Shown piece by piece: positions 54,882 through 62,878 of a stretch of DNA of 64,000 bases. The first letter of the stretch is position 1. Each line of letters begins with the position of its first letter. The stretch covers positions 26,208 to 90,207 of the forward strand of contig NZ_AUGX01000024.1 in the NCBI RefSeq assembly GCF_000422885.1, in the 5' to 3' direction. The position numbers were made by a program, and so were the translations under genes. This stretch comes from Ottowia thiooxydans DSM 14619 (GTDB lineage Bacteria > Pseudomonadota > Gammaproteobacteria > Burkholderiales > Burkholderiaceae_C). Under the pieces are notes generated by a model. It worked only from the letters and a program-made list of their open reading frames with translations. It had not been told where the DNA came from and searched no databases.

Positions 54882-56714
54882 ATGGCCCGCATCGAAAACC
54901 ACAAATACAGCATTGAGGAAGCGTTCCGGGAGTGCTTTTACATCGTCCCGGACTACCAGCGCGAGTACGTCTGGACGGACAAGGAGGTGCATCAACTGCT
55001 GGAGGACATCGGCGAGCAGATCGATGTGGGCACGACACGCGAATACTTCATCGGTACCGTGCTGGTGTCGCCGACCGACCAGAAGAACCACTACGAGGTC
55101 ATCGACGGCCAGCAGCGTCTGACCACGTTCTTCCTGCTGCTGTGCGCGTTGCGGCACCTCCTGCAACAGGAGCCGGAAGCCCAGCACCTCAACCGGCTGA
55201 TTTCCGACAGCTACACCGGCAGTACCGGGATCGTGACCCGTCTCAAGCTTGATCCCCGTTACGAAAGCGCGGCTGAGGTCATGGCTAAGGTTGTCGAGAT
55301 CAATGGCGACCCTGTGGCCGTGCGCGCGGGCGTTCAAGCATCGGGCATCGCCAGCTTCGGATCGCTGGAAAACCTCATCAACGCTTACTCAACGTTGTAC
55401 CGTTATCTGAAAGACAACTACGACGACGCCGCCAAGCTCAAGAAGTATTGGTTCTATCTCGCCACAAACGTCGTGTTCATCCAGATATCCACCGACGTGA
55501 GCAGCGCGCTGAAGATTTTCGAGACCATCAACGAGCGCGGCGTGGGCCTGAACCCGATGGACTTGCTCAAGAACCTGCTGTTCACGCAGGTCAAGCAGGC
55601 ACAGTTCACCCAGCTCAAGGACGAGTGGAAGAAGATCACCAAGCCGCTGGAGAAGCAAAAGGAAAAACCGCTGCGCTTCCTGCGCTACTTCCTGATGGCC
55701 AACTACGTCATCAAGAATCAGCGCGGCGACGCGGTAGTGCGCGAGGACGAAATCTACGACTGGTTCATCGCGAAGGACAACGCGGCACTGTGCGATTACG
55801 CAGGCAAGCCCTTCGAGTTCGTACGCAAGGTGATCCGCAACGTCGAGCACTACCTGGCCTTCGCCAATGGCCTCGGTAACGATGGCAAGCCGAGTCTGGC
55901 GATGGACAGCCTGAAGCGGCTGGCAGGCGGCGCCTTCAGTTTGCACTTCGTCCTGCTGCTTGCAGCGGCGAATTTCCCCAAGCCGCTGTTCGACCATTTC
56001 GTGGCGCAGCTGGAGAGCTTCCTCTTCTACTACATCTTCACCAAGACACCGACCAAGGATCTGGAACGCAGCTTCTCTCAGTGGGCTGACGAGCTGCGCG
56101 CGATTGCGGAGACCAGCGATCCGGTGAAACAGAAGGTGCAGCTCAACGCGTTCATCGCCGAGCGCTTCGAGAAGAACATGGCGGGCAAATCACAGGAGCT
56201 GGCCGACGCCCTCAAGCGCTTCACGCTGTACTCGATGCAGCAGTACCGCACGCGCTACCTGCTGGCGCGGCTGACGCAGCACGTCGACATGGCCTTCAGC
56301 GGGGTGAAGGTGCCGGGCAGTCTAGAGCCGTTCACCAATCTGGAAATCGAGCACATCCTGCCCAACAAGCCAGAGGACGATCTGCGCAGCAAGTGGGCCA
56401 CCGAGAATCCGGGGATGGCCTACGACGACTACAAGAACCGGCTGGGCAACCTGACCTTGCTGGAGAAGCCCATCAACATCGTCGCGGGCAATGACTTCTA
56501 CACGGCCAAGCAAGTCGAGTACGGCAAGAGCGGCAACTACCTGACCCGCAGTTTGGTGGCGCTGACCGACGTTGGGCAAAACACGTCCATCTCGCGGATC
56601 AACGCAAAGCTGGAGGCTTTCCCTGCGTGGGATGCGGTAAGCATCGAAAAAAGGCACGCGATGCTTATAGCGTTGGCGCAGGACGTCTGGAAGACCACCG
56701 CCATCGATGTCTAG
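54882..56714 (+). CDS. DUF262/DUF1524 protein, GmrSD-like restriction enzyme
   Basis: The 610-residue protein has the DUF262 motifs VPDYQREYVWT (near residue 25) and VIDGQQRLTTFFLLL (near 75), which form a ParB-like nucleotidase domain. At the C-terminus it has an HNH-type DUF1524 motif, LEIEHILPNK (near 486), and NRLGNLTLLEKPIN. This single-chain layout is that of GmrSD-like type IV enzymes that cut modified phage DNA, and of related defence proteins such as BrxU. It follows hsdR after 67 bp and may be a separate unit. Confidence 0.87.
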   Translation: MARIENHKYSIEEAFRECFYIVPDYQREYVWTDKEVHQLLEDIGEQIDVGTTREYFIGTVLVSPTDQKNHYEVIDGQQRLTTFFLLLCALRHLLQQEPEAQHLNRLISDSYTGSTGIVTRLKLDPRYESAAEVMAKVVEINGDPVAVRAGVQASGIASFGSLENLINAYSTLYRYLKDNYDDAAKLKKYWFYLATNVVFIQISTDVSSALKIFETINERGVGLNPMDLLKNLLFTQVKQAQFTQLKDEWKKITKPLEKQKEKPLRFLRYFLMANYVIKNQRGDAVVREDEIYDWFIAKDNAALCDYAGKPFEFVRKVIRNVEHYLAFANGLGNDGKPSLAMDSLKRLAGGAFSLHFVLLLAAANFPKPLFDHFVAQLESFLFYYIFTKTPTKDLERSFSQWADELRAIAETSDPVKQKVQLNAFIAERFEKNMAGKSQELADALKRFTLYSMQQYRTRYLLARLTQHVDMAFSGVKVPGSLEPFTNLEIEHILPNKPEDDLRSKWATENPGMAYDDYKNRLGNLTLLEKPINIVAGNDFYTAKQVEYGKSGNYLTRSLVALTDVGQNTSISRINAKLEAFPAWDAVSIEKRHAMLIALAQDVWKTTAIDV

Positions 56715-56956
56715 TCAAGGGTGGTTCGGCACTGCGCGCACTTGTGACCTGCACGAGCGCAAAAACCGATGATCAGGTCGGCGTCGTTAGCTCGGGGTTA
56801 CCTGGTGCAACCAGCCGAATGACCGGACCTATTCGAAGCAGGCGTCCAGACCGCCTCACGAATGAATCCAAACAACCTCTAGCTGCCCACCATTGCTCGC
56901 GCAACTTCAAAAATCAAGAAGCTATTGATCTAACTGTTACGACTGCCCCCGCGACA
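56715..56956. other. Intergenic region after the DUF262 gene
   Basis: Nothing convincing is seen between the DUF262 stop and the terminator at 56,957. Open frames here are short and lack ribosome-binding sites. Confidence 0.4.
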
Positions 56957-56984
56957 AAAAAGGCGCTTCAGATGAGCGCCTTTT
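56957..56984. terminator. Bidirectional terminator
   Basis: AAAGGCGCT and AGCGCCTTT arms with a 7-base loop, flanked by A-runs on the left and TTTT on the right. It ends the defence island. Confidence 0.75.
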
Positions 56985-57010
56985 CCATTTTCTCTAACTG
57001 CACTGTTGCA

Positions 57011-57087
57011 CTAACTTGGCAAAGTTAGCACTTTCTCTGTTTGAGAGGACATGCAGCGAGATTTGCAAATAGTGAGAATATTTGCAA
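57011..57087 (+). promoter_or_regulatory. Two inverted repeats upstream of a 45-codon gene
   Basis: CTAACTT (57011-57017) and AAGTTAG (57022-57028) form one inverted repeat. TTGCAAATA (57063-57071) and TATTTGCAA (57079-57087) form a second with perfect 9-bp arms. The TTTGCAA core recalls the motif at the tra promoters. The surrounding 100 bp are AT-rich, so this is a likely promoter/operator region. Confidence 0.5.
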
Positions 57088-57150
57088 GATCAATGAGAAC
57101 CTACATTTTCTTTATCATTTCGTACAAGTTAGCCAACCAGTGAGGGTGCG

Positions 57151-57288
57151 ATGTACCTCGTGAATCTGCTCCGCCTGGTGCTTGCACGCAGGATTCAACT
57201 TCGCACCGCGTGGCGCGCACTGCAAGAGCGTCCCATCGCCGTGGCCGGCCGTGGCGGGTCATTTGTGGTCGACCCGGATTTCGACTGA
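57151..57288 (+). CDS. Possible 45-residue protein
   Basis: The frame starts MYLVNLLRLVLARRIQ after GTGAGGGTGCG, a good ribosome-binding site. The product has a short amphipathic, arginine-rich first half and ends FVVDPDFD. It lies downstream of the two inverted repeats and just before cassette element A. No family is recognised. Confidence 0.4.
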   Translation: MYLVNLLRLVLARRIQLRTAWRALQERPIAVAGRGGSFVVDPDFD

Positions 57289-57313
57289 TTCAGCGCATTC
57301 CGTTCGCGACACC

Positions 57314-57346
57314 ATCTCCTTGAATGTTCAACCGGCGCTGTGCGCC
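57314..57346 (+). promoter_or_regulatory. Cassette element A
   Basis: ATCTC (57314-57318), five bases, ATGTTCAACC, then the perfect stem GGCGC/GCGCC with a 3-base loop (57334-57346), then AAGGAG and the start at 57361. Confidence 0.7.
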
Positions 57347-57360
57347 ACTCAAGGAGACCT

Positions 57361-57951
57361 ATGTCCACCTCACCGCCCAAAGTCTTTGGCACCTCGACGC
57401 CAACTGAGATGAGCTCGCCCGTGCGCTACTACACCGGCATCGGATCCCGAGAGACGCCGCAAGAGGTGCAGGAAACGATGAAGCGCTGTGCTGCGTGGCT
57501 GGCCGATCGCGGCCTGGTCCTGCGCAGCGGCGCAGCACCTGGCGCTGACACCGCTTTTGAAAGCGGCGTCGACCGAGCTGACGCCAAGGTTATCTTCGTG
57601 CCCTGGGATGGCTTCCAAGGCCGTCCACAGGTCTTCAAGACGCCGCCGGCCGCGCTGGCAAGCGTCGATCAGTTTCACCCAGCACCGCAGTCATTGAGCC
57701 GCGGCGCACGCGCCCTGATGGCGCGAAACGCCATGCAGATCCTGGGCCACGAGATGGCCACGCCGTCGCTGTTCGTGTTGTGCTGGACACAGGACGGATG
57801 CGAGTCACACGCGACCCGTACAAGGGCGACCGGCGGCACTGGCCAGGCCATCTCGATCGCGTCCCATCACCAGGTACCCGTGTTCAACCTCAGATCTCCG
57901 AGCTGGAGAGATCGGTTCCTGACTGCGGGCAAGCAGCACGCCTGGTTCTGA
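57361..57951 (+). CDS. SLOG/DprA-LOG-like nucleotide-binding family protein
   Basis: The 196-residue protein has an N-terminal Rossmann-like pattern YYTGIGSRETPQEVQETM, RGLVLRSGAAPGADTAFESG and KVIFVPWDGFQG. A late GGTGQAISIASHHQVPVFNL segment completes the fold, the layout of SLOG/DprA-related proteins common in plasmids and phages. Such proteins bind nucleotide ligands or ssDNA; the ligand here is unknown. It is a single-gene cassette under element A, with its own terminator. Confidence 0.72.
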   Translation: MSTSPPKVFGTSTPTEMSSPVRYYTGIGSRETPQEVQETMKRCAAWLADRGLVLRSGAAPGADTAFESGVDRADAKVIFVPWDGFQGRPQVFKTPPAALASVDQFHPAPQSLSRGARALMARNAMQILGHEMATPSLFVLCWTQDGCESHATRTRATGGTGQAISIASHHQVPVFNLRSPSWRDRFLTAGKQHAWF

Positions 57952-57958
57952 CCCACAC

Positions 57959-57996
57959 ACCACCGTTCCTGCAACCGCGGGCGGTGGTTTTCTTTT
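57959..57996 (+). terminator. Rho-independent terminator
   Basis: ACCACCG and CGGTGGT arms followed by TTTTCTTTTTT, just after the SLOG-like gene. Confidence 0.8.
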
Positions 57997-58003
57997 TTGA
58001 TGG

Positions 58004-58083
58004 GCCAAAAAAAGGACCGCTCATGGAGCGGCCCTTCAGATCATTGACGGCGACTGGCTGTTCAACCGAGGCGGAGTGGCCTC
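58004..58083. other. Reverse-oriented terminator and a degenerate cassette element
   Basis: GGACCGCTC and GAGCGGCCC arms (58,012-58,033) are preceded on the plus strand by seven As, i.e. a minus-strand terminator with no gene to serve. It is followed by CTGTTCAACC (58058-58067) and a GAGGC/GCCTC stem (58068-58083), which looks like an incomplete cassette element lacking the ATCTC part. No gene start follows it before element B, so it may be the scar of a lost cassette. Confidence 0.4.
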
Positions 58084-58157
58084 GCACAGTCTCCTCAACT
58101 CTCCGCTTTCGATTATAGGGATGCGCTCCCTCAGCGCAAGCGTTTCTCCGCCGCGCC

Positions 58158-58192
58158 ATCTCCAGCCATGTTCAACCCCGATCACCGATCGG
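58158..58192 (+). promoter_or_regulatory. Cassette element B
   Basis: ATCTC (58158-58162), five bases, ATGTTCAACC, then CGATC/GATCG with a 3-base loop (58179-58191), then GGAG and the start at 58209. Confidence 0.7.
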
Positions 58193-58208
58193 AACACTGG
58201 AGAAAAAA

Positions 58209-60011
58209 ATGCGCAACCTCAAAATCCTGGCGAAGATCCTCGCCAACAGCGTGCACATGGACGTGGCCTTCGAGGCCGTCTCCACAGCAAGCTGCGATGG
58301 CAAGTGCATTCGCATACCCCAGCACTGGGGACTGTCCAATGATCCCAAAGACGAGATCATCGTTCGCGGAATGATGGACCATGAAGCTCTCGGCCACGGT
58401 CGGTTCACCGACTTCAAGGTTTGGGTGCAGAAGTTCGCCGATCACAAGATCACCAACCTCGACGCAGCCATTCACAACATCCTGGAGGACATCTTCATCG
58501 AGACGATGGCGATGGCCAGCAAGCCGGGCACGAAAAACAACCTCAGCGAGCTTGTTCGGGTGTTGGTCGACACGGAAGACTTCTTCGGGCCCGAGCCACA
58601 ACACCTCCAGCCTGAAGACGGAGCAACCATGCTCGTCAACGCACTGCTCATCGTCTGTCGGTCGAACTTGCTGCCAGGCCAGGCTCAATACCTGGGCTCG
58701 CGCGCAGCTGCCTATGAAAAGCTCTGCCAGCAGGCCTTTGGCCCGCTGTGGACGCAGATCTACGCGATTGCAGCCAAGTCCGCCTCGGCGCAGTCCACAC
58801 AGGACACGCTGGAGCTGACCCTGCAGATCAAGCGGCTCGTCGAAGCCGCGGCCGTCGGCAAGCTACCGCAACCGTCGGACGGCGAACCTAACGGGGAAGC
58901 TGGTGAGCCCGACTCTGCCCAAAGCGAAAGCCAAGGGACGGGGAAGGGCAAAGCCAAAGGTAAAGCCAAAGCGAAGGGCAAAGGCGAGGCCGAATCTGCC
59001 GAAGAGCAGGGTGGTGATGGGGATGGCGCCGGCGATGGTCAGCCCGAAGACCAAGGCAAAGGCAAAGGCAAAGGCAAGGGCAGCAAACCCAGCAAAGGCC
59101 GCGGCGCCGGCGCTGGATGCGCTGACGGAGAGCAGATCCAGTCAGCCGCTCGAAAGCTCCTGGAGCAGTCGAACGATGAAATGCCAGTGGTGGAAATCAC
59201 GGAGGCGGCCTCGCAAGAGATGAACGATTCCAAGCACACCCGCAAGGCTGTCAGCGATCCGACTTGCGGTGAATGGCCGACGTTGCTGCCTCCCCAGCCA
59301 GCAACCTTGGCTCTTGCGAATCGAATCGCAAGTCGTTCGGAAGACATCATCGACGTGCTCAAAACCATGACCCACGCTGGTCGCCATGTTGGACTGGTGG
59401 GCAAGCGACTGAGCAGTCGGCACTTGAATCGCGTTCCCACTTGCGACTTGCGGGTGTTCACCAACAAGTCGCATGCGCGAGGCATCGACACCGGCGTGGT
59501 GCTGATGTGCGACTTCTCCACGTCCATGAATGATCCGATCTCACGCCAGGATCCAACCTCGCGGGCAACTGCGGCGAATGGACTCTACGTCGGATTGGCT
59601 GATCTGCTGGACGAGTACGGCGTGCCGTTCTCTGCTTTCGCTTTCAACAACAGCCCGAAGTCGATCAAACTGACCGATGAGGACTGGAGCACGAATCGGC
59701 GAAAGCTGCTAGTGCCATACCCGTGCGGTGGGACGAGTGCCGGCGCAGCGCTGTACCAGGCGGTTGCAGAAGCGTCGCAGCTAACGCAGCAGCGACGCCT
59801 TGTCGTTCTCATCACCGACGGTGACACCAACGACACGGGCGTTTTGGACGCTGCCTATCAAGATGCGGCGGAACTCGGCATCGACGTGGTGACCTTGCTA
59901 CTAGGTGATGCCCACTCGCTGTACTACGAGGGTAAGGCCGAGCGCTGTTTGACCACCTCAAGCCTGGTCGATTACACGGTCAAGGCCGTTGAAGCTGCCA
60001 TCAGCGACTGA
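58209..60011 (+). CDS. CobT-like VWA-domain protein
   Basis: The 600-residue protein has an N-terminal region with DHEALGHGRFTDF and NILEDIFIETMAM, motifs seen in CobT-related proteins. A Lys/Gly/Ala-repetitive linker (about residues 240-300) follows, then a C-terminal VWA domain. That domain has the MIDAS signature DFSTS (near residue 435) and VLITDGDTNDT. VWA proteins of this kind usually pair with a MoxR/CobS AAA+ ATPase, but none is in the window. It is a single-gene cassette under element B. The linker is rich in GGCAAA-type repeats. Confidence 0.85.
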   Translation: MRNLKILAKILANSVHMDVAFEAVSTASCDGKCIRIPQHWGLSNDPKDEIIVRGMMDHEALGHGRFTDFKVWVQKFADHKITNLDAAIHNILEDIFIETMAMASKPGTKNNLSELVRVLVDTEDFFGPEPQHLQPEDGATMLVNALLIVCRSNLLPGQAQYLGSRAAAYEKLCQQAFGPLWTQIYAIAAKSASAQSTQDTLELTLQIKRLVEAAAVGKLPQPSDGEPNGEAGEPDSAQSESQGTGKGKAKGKAKAKGKGEAESAEEQGGDGDGAGDGQPEDQGKGKGKGKGSKPSKGRGAGAGCADGEQIQSAARKLLEQSNDEMPVVEITEAASQEMNDSKHTRKAVSDPTCGEWPTLLPPQPATLALANRIASRSEDIIDVLKTMTHAGRHVGLVGKRLSSRHLNRVPTCDLRVFTNKSHARGIDTGVVLMCDFSTSMNDPISRQDPTSRATAANGLYVGLADLLDEYGVPFSAFAFNNSPKSIKLTDEDWSTNRRKLLVPYPCGGTSAGAALYQAVAEASQLTQQRRLVVLITDGDTNDTGVLDAAYQDAAELGIDVVTLLLGDAHSLYYEGKAERCLTTSSLVDYTVKAVEAAISD

Positions 60012-60017
60012 TCCCAA

Positions 60018-60050
60018 TGGAGCCCTGTTCACGCAGGGCTCCATTTTTTT
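60018..60050 (+). terminator. Rho-independent terminator
   Basis: GGAGCCCTG and CAGGGCTCC arms with a 6-base loop, followed by ATTTTTTT, directly after the VWA gene. Confidence 0.88.
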
Positions 60051-60082
60051 CGGCCAGGTCGGCCGTAGGGGTGCGCGGCCGT

Positions 60083-60096
60083 TTCGCGCGCGCGAA
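60083..60096. repeat. TTCGCGCGCGCGAA palindrome, copy 3
   Basis: Identical to the copies at 25350 and 40326; it lies 102 bp before the start of the 60198 gene and 40 bp before element C. Confidence 0.55.
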
Positions 60097-60135
60097 CACC
60101 GGAGCCACGCCGGCGGCGCATTTCCCACGCCCGCC

Positions 60136-60168
60136 ATTTCCACGCATGTTCAACCTGGCCTCACGGCC
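60136..60168 (+). promoter_or_regulatory. Cassette element C
   Basis: ATTTC (60136-60140), five bases, ATGTTCAACC, then GGCC/GGCC with a 4-base loop (60157-60168), then AGGAG and the start at 60198. Confidence 0.68.
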
Positions 60169-60197
60169 GCTGTGCGATCCATTCGCAGGAGATTCAC

Positions 60198-60899
60198 ATG
60201 TTTTTAACCTACAACCCCGTCGCTGGCTGCTTGGTACACACGGGCAATGACCCGATGGCCAGGGCCACGAACGAAGCACTCAACTCGGCTCGCAAAATGA
60301 CCACGGATGAGCGCTGGAAGGCTGGCCACAGCTTCGACGAGCCGCAAGGGCCCACGGTCCTGGCACGCGAAGCACTGGAAGCCATCGATGGCATCGTCGA
60401 AGTGTTCTCCGGGCGCTTGACGGGTGTCTTTTACGCCGAAACGAAGGATGCGCGTGGCAACGTGTATCCCAAGATGCGGCTGGCCTTTTCGGAAAACAGC
60501 TCAGATCCTCATGTCATCAGTCTCGAACTGGCGCATGAGATGACGCTGCAGCTGATCCAGCGCATCACAAGCGTGCAGCCTGGCCAGTGGCTCATCATCC
60601 GACCAACGATCTCGCCTGTCGAGCGCAACGGCCGCATGTTCGCGAACCACAACTGCATCGTCAAAGACGACCAAGACCAGCTGCTTAGTCCCATACCGGG
60701 TCTGTGGAAGCAGGCCCAGGCCGGTGCTGATGAGGCAGCGAAGAAGCTCATGGACATGGGCATCAAGGAAGCCAAGCTGATCAACCTCACCAAGGCGCAA
60801 TCGAAGTTGGACTTTCATCGCCAGCTGCTGGACGGCATCGTTCAGCGCTTCAAGATGGACGCCAAACCCCAGTCGACAAGCGAAACCGCGTTCTTCTGA
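60198..60899 (+). CDS. Hypothetical accessory protein
   Basis: The 233-residue soluble protein starts MFLTYNPVAGCLVHTGND after CAGGAGATTCAC. Its middle (PGQWLIIRPTISPVERNGRM, FANHNCIVKDDQDQLLSP) is beta-rich, and the C-terminal third is helical and ends in SETAFF. No family is recognised. A role in handling entering DNA would fit its cassette context but is unsupported. It has its own terminator. Confidence 0.62.
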   Translation: MFLTYNPVAGCLVHTGNDPMARATNEALNSARKMTTDERWKAGHSFDEPQGPTVLAREALEAIDGIVEVFSGRLTGVFYAETKDARGNVYPKMRLAFSENSSDPHVISLELAHEMTLQLIQRITSVQPGQWLIIRPTISPVERNGRMFANHNCIVKDDQDQLLSPIPGLWKQAQAGADEAAKKLMDMGIKEAKLINLTKAQSKLDFHRQLLDGIVQRFKMDAKPQSTSETAFF

Positions 60900-60919
60900 A
60901 CTGGCTCGCTCAACCCACA

Positions 60920-60944
60920 GGCCACTCTTTGAGTGGCCTTTTCT
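60920..60944 (+). terminator. Rho-independent terminator
   Basis: GGCCACTC and GAGTGGCC with a TTT loop, followed by TTTTCT. Confidence 0.82.
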
Positions 60945-60962
60945 ATGGAGGCATCGTTGCTT

Positions 60963-61334
60963 ATGCGTACCAGTACTGATACAGTCAAACCCAAGAAGGA
61001 GTTGAAGTTCTGCTGCGACGCTGCACGGGATGAGCTGATGAGTTTGCCCGTGGACATCCGCAAGGCTTTCGGCGAGCAGTTCCGACGCGTGCAGTGGGGT
61101 CAACTCCCCGATCGCGTCGAGTGGTTTGAGACCGTAGGGCCCAAGGTCCTGCAGATGGGCGTCCGAGACGCCCATTCTTGGTATCGCGCCATGTATATCC
61201 AGAGCTATCCGGAGGCCATCTACGCGCTGCACTTCTTCCAAAAGAAGACGAATCAGACGCCTCAGCGCAACATCGACATCGCTCGCAAGAGACTGTCGGA
61301 TCTCAACGCCGAACGAACGAAAGGACGCAAATGA
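60963..61334 (+). CDS. RelE/Gp49-like toxin
   Basis: The 123-residue protein shows the phage-derived Gp49/HigB-like toxin pattern. This consists of KKELKFCCDAARDELMSLPVDIRKAFG, then SWYRAMYIQSYPEAIYALHFFQKKTNQTP and a final charged helix. The start at 60963 uses GGAGG 11 bp upstream. A 16-bp near-palindrome (GTACCAGTACTGATAC, 60967-60982) overlaps its start and may be an operator. The stop overlaps the antitoxin start. Confidence 0.82.
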   Translation: MRTSTDTVKPKKELKFCCDAARDELMSLPVDIRKAFGEQFRRVQWGQLPDRVEWFETVGPKVLQMGVRDAHSWYRAMYIQSYPEAIYALHFFQKKTNQTPQRNIDIARKRLSDLNAERTKGRK

Positions 61335-61660
61335 CGAAAGCAAGCAGCCAGGAGGCCATGCTGCCGACCGACAACATCTTCGCCACATTCGGCTTTCCGC
61401 CGGACGAAGCAGAAGAGCTGCTGGCGGAGGCTGATCGCCGCATCGGTGAGGAGATCGCCTTAAAGGAAAACCTCGCCGGTGCTGTCACCAGCTGGATGAC
61501 CGAGCGCCAATTGACGCATGAGTCGGCCGCAAGCCAACTCGGTGTCGATCTCTCGGTGATTTCGAAAGTGGTGCGTCAGCACCTCAACGAGTTCTCCATC
61601 GGTGACCTGTTCTCGATGGCTTTCAGAACGGGCAAGCGCTTCGCTATCGCCCTGCACTGA
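61331..61660 (+). CDS. XRE-family antitoxin
   Basis: The 109-residue protein has an XRE/HTH_37-type helix-turn-helix (MTERQLTHESAASQLGVDLSVISKVVRQ) and ends in FSIGDLFSMAFRTGKRFAIAL. It follows the toxin with an ATGA overlap, the HigBA arrangement. The C-terminal segment matches the one in the next gene (FSIDSLVKYCWRAGKSIEL), so the two are paralogues. Confidence 0.85.
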   Translation: MTKASSQEAMLPTDNIFATFGFPPDEAEELLAEADRRIGEEIALKENLAGAVTSWMTERQLTHESAASQLGVDLSVISKVVRQHLNEFSIGDLFSMAFRTGKRFAIALH

Positions 61661-61664
61661 TCAC

Positions 61665-61700
61665 AACCCCCTTGCGCTTCTTGCGTAAGGGGGTTTTCTT
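61665..61700 (+). terminator. Rho-independent terminator
   Basis: AACCCCCTT and AAGGGGGTT arms with further pairing inside, followed by TTCTT, after the antitoxin gene. Confidence 0.78.
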
Positions 61701-61709
61701 ATTTGAGCC

Positions 61710-61940
61710 ATGGCCACCTACACATCCGTCGACTCGGTGCGTGACGCACTCGCCAAAGAGCTGTGCACCTGGATCCGCGATAGCGGGCTCACCACCGAGG
61801 AGGTTGCAGCAAAGCTGCAAACCAGCCGTCCTCGCGTCTCCAACCTCCTGAACGACAGGCTGGAGCTGTTCTCGATCGATTCGCTTGTGAAGTACTGCTG
61901 GCGCGCCGGAAAGAGCATCGAGCTCACCGTTCTGGACTAG
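61710..61940 (+). CDS. Orphan XRE-family antitoxin-like regulator
   Basis: The 76-residue protein is almost only a helix-turn-helix (LTTEEVAAKLQTSRPRVSNLLND) with the same C-terminal extension as its neighbour. No toxin gene precedes it; the 50-bp gap holds only a terminator. It may be a remnant of a second toxin-antitoxin pair or an anti-addiction copy. An IS5-family end begins right after its stop. Confidence 0.75.
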   Translation: MATYTSVDSVRDALAKELCTWIRDSGLTTEEVAAKLQTSRPRVSNLLNDRLELFSIDSLVKYCWRAGKSIELTVLD

Positions 61941-62308
61941 GGCCTGTTAACACATCCGAAGTCCATCAGCGACGAGCACGAAGCTGATGAAGCCCAGGAA
62001 CATGAGGTCGAGTTTCTCGAACCGCGAGAAGATGCGGCGATAGCCCTTGAGCCGACGGAACAAGCGCTCGACCTCATTGCGACGCTTGTACATCTCGCGG
62101 TCGTACTCCCAAGGTTCGATCCGCGTCTTCATCGGTGGCACCACTGGAATGAAACCCAGATCCAGCGCCAATTGCCGTGTCTCATTGCCTTCGTAGGCAC
62201 GGTCCATCAACAAGTGCACTGGTCTGCTGGTCGGCCCAAGACTGCTGAGCAGGCGCCGGCCTTCAGGCGCGTCGTGCGCCTGACCAGGCGAGAGGCAAAA
62301 CGTCACGG
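61941..62308 (-). mobile_element. IS5-family insertion sequence remnant
   Basis: The left end GGGCCTGTTAACAC lies directly after the antitoxin-like gene and overlaps the transposase stop. Only the transposase 3' half is present; the other end is missing, and sequence switches at about 62,303-62,310 to an ompW-like gene. It is a deletion remnant. Confidence 0.75.
61947..62306 (-). pseudogene. IS5-family transposase, C-terminal fragment
   Basis: The surviving 119 residues include the second catalytic Asp region (HLLMDRAYEGNETRQLA) and the Y-(2)-R-(3)-E-(6)-K signature (YKRRNEVERLFRRLKGYRR) of IS4/IS5 transposases. The N-terminal half with the first Asp is missing, so it cannot be active. Confidence 0.85.
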
Positions 62309-62878
62309 CCGTTCGAGCATCCGCGGCAACCCAATTGCACCGCCCAGCGCCTGCTGCAAGCCACCGTTCAATCGAGTGTTGCCAAAGTATGCGTAGGTCA
62401 GGCCTACGCCGGCGGAGAACCGCAGCTTGTCCTCTGGCTCGCCAAAGAAGTACTTGGCCAGCACCGTTGGCCCGTACAGGCGCGCGGAGCCCAGCTGCCC
62501 AAGGGGAGCAAGCGTGCCCGAGCCGTACAGCTTCAAACGCGGCGGCACGCCAAGCACGCCCTCGATCGCGACCTGGTCGGTGATGAAGTAGTGGCCACTG
62601 AAGCCCAGCGTGGTTGAGCTGCGCAGACTCGAACCCGAGCCAGGAATCTCCCGCTCCACCGGCGAAGTGAAGCGCAGCGTGGAGCTCTTGTCCTGCGGCG
62701 CGTAGTGCAGCACCCCAGCGCCAACGACGAAGTCACCTGCCTTCTGGGCGTAGGCGCTGCCCAACGGCGCGCAAAGGGCCGCCAGAGCCATCAATCGAGA
62801 CAGGGAGGGTGTGTGAGCGTGACGTTGAGCTTGCACTGGGGGGTCTCCAAATTGCCGAAGTTGAACGATTGATTGCAT
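62303..62878 (-). pseudogene. OmpW-like outer-membrane protein, 3' truncated
   Basis: The start MQSIVQLRQFG (62878) is followed by a signal sequence ending near GSAYAQ and OmpW strands (DFVVGAGVLHYAPQDKSS, GFSGHYFITDQVAIEG, KYFFGEPEDKLRFSAGVGLTYAYFGNTRLN). The frame runs into IS sequence after GGAIGLP, so the last strands are lost. It is probably chromosomal DNA picked up with the IS and is unlikely to be functional. Confidence 0.75.

Noticed and set aside
57324..57361. The ATGTTCAAC of the cassette elements as a start codon for a conserved leader peptide (Met-Phe-Asn).
   Set aside because: Frame relative to the downstream gene differs among copies, no consistent short stop follows, and no ribosome-binding site precedes it.
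58903..59110. Lys/Gly/Ala repeats of the VWA gene as a CRISPR or tandem-repeat array.
   Set aside because: Repeat units are short codon repeats within a continuous coding frame and have no spacers.
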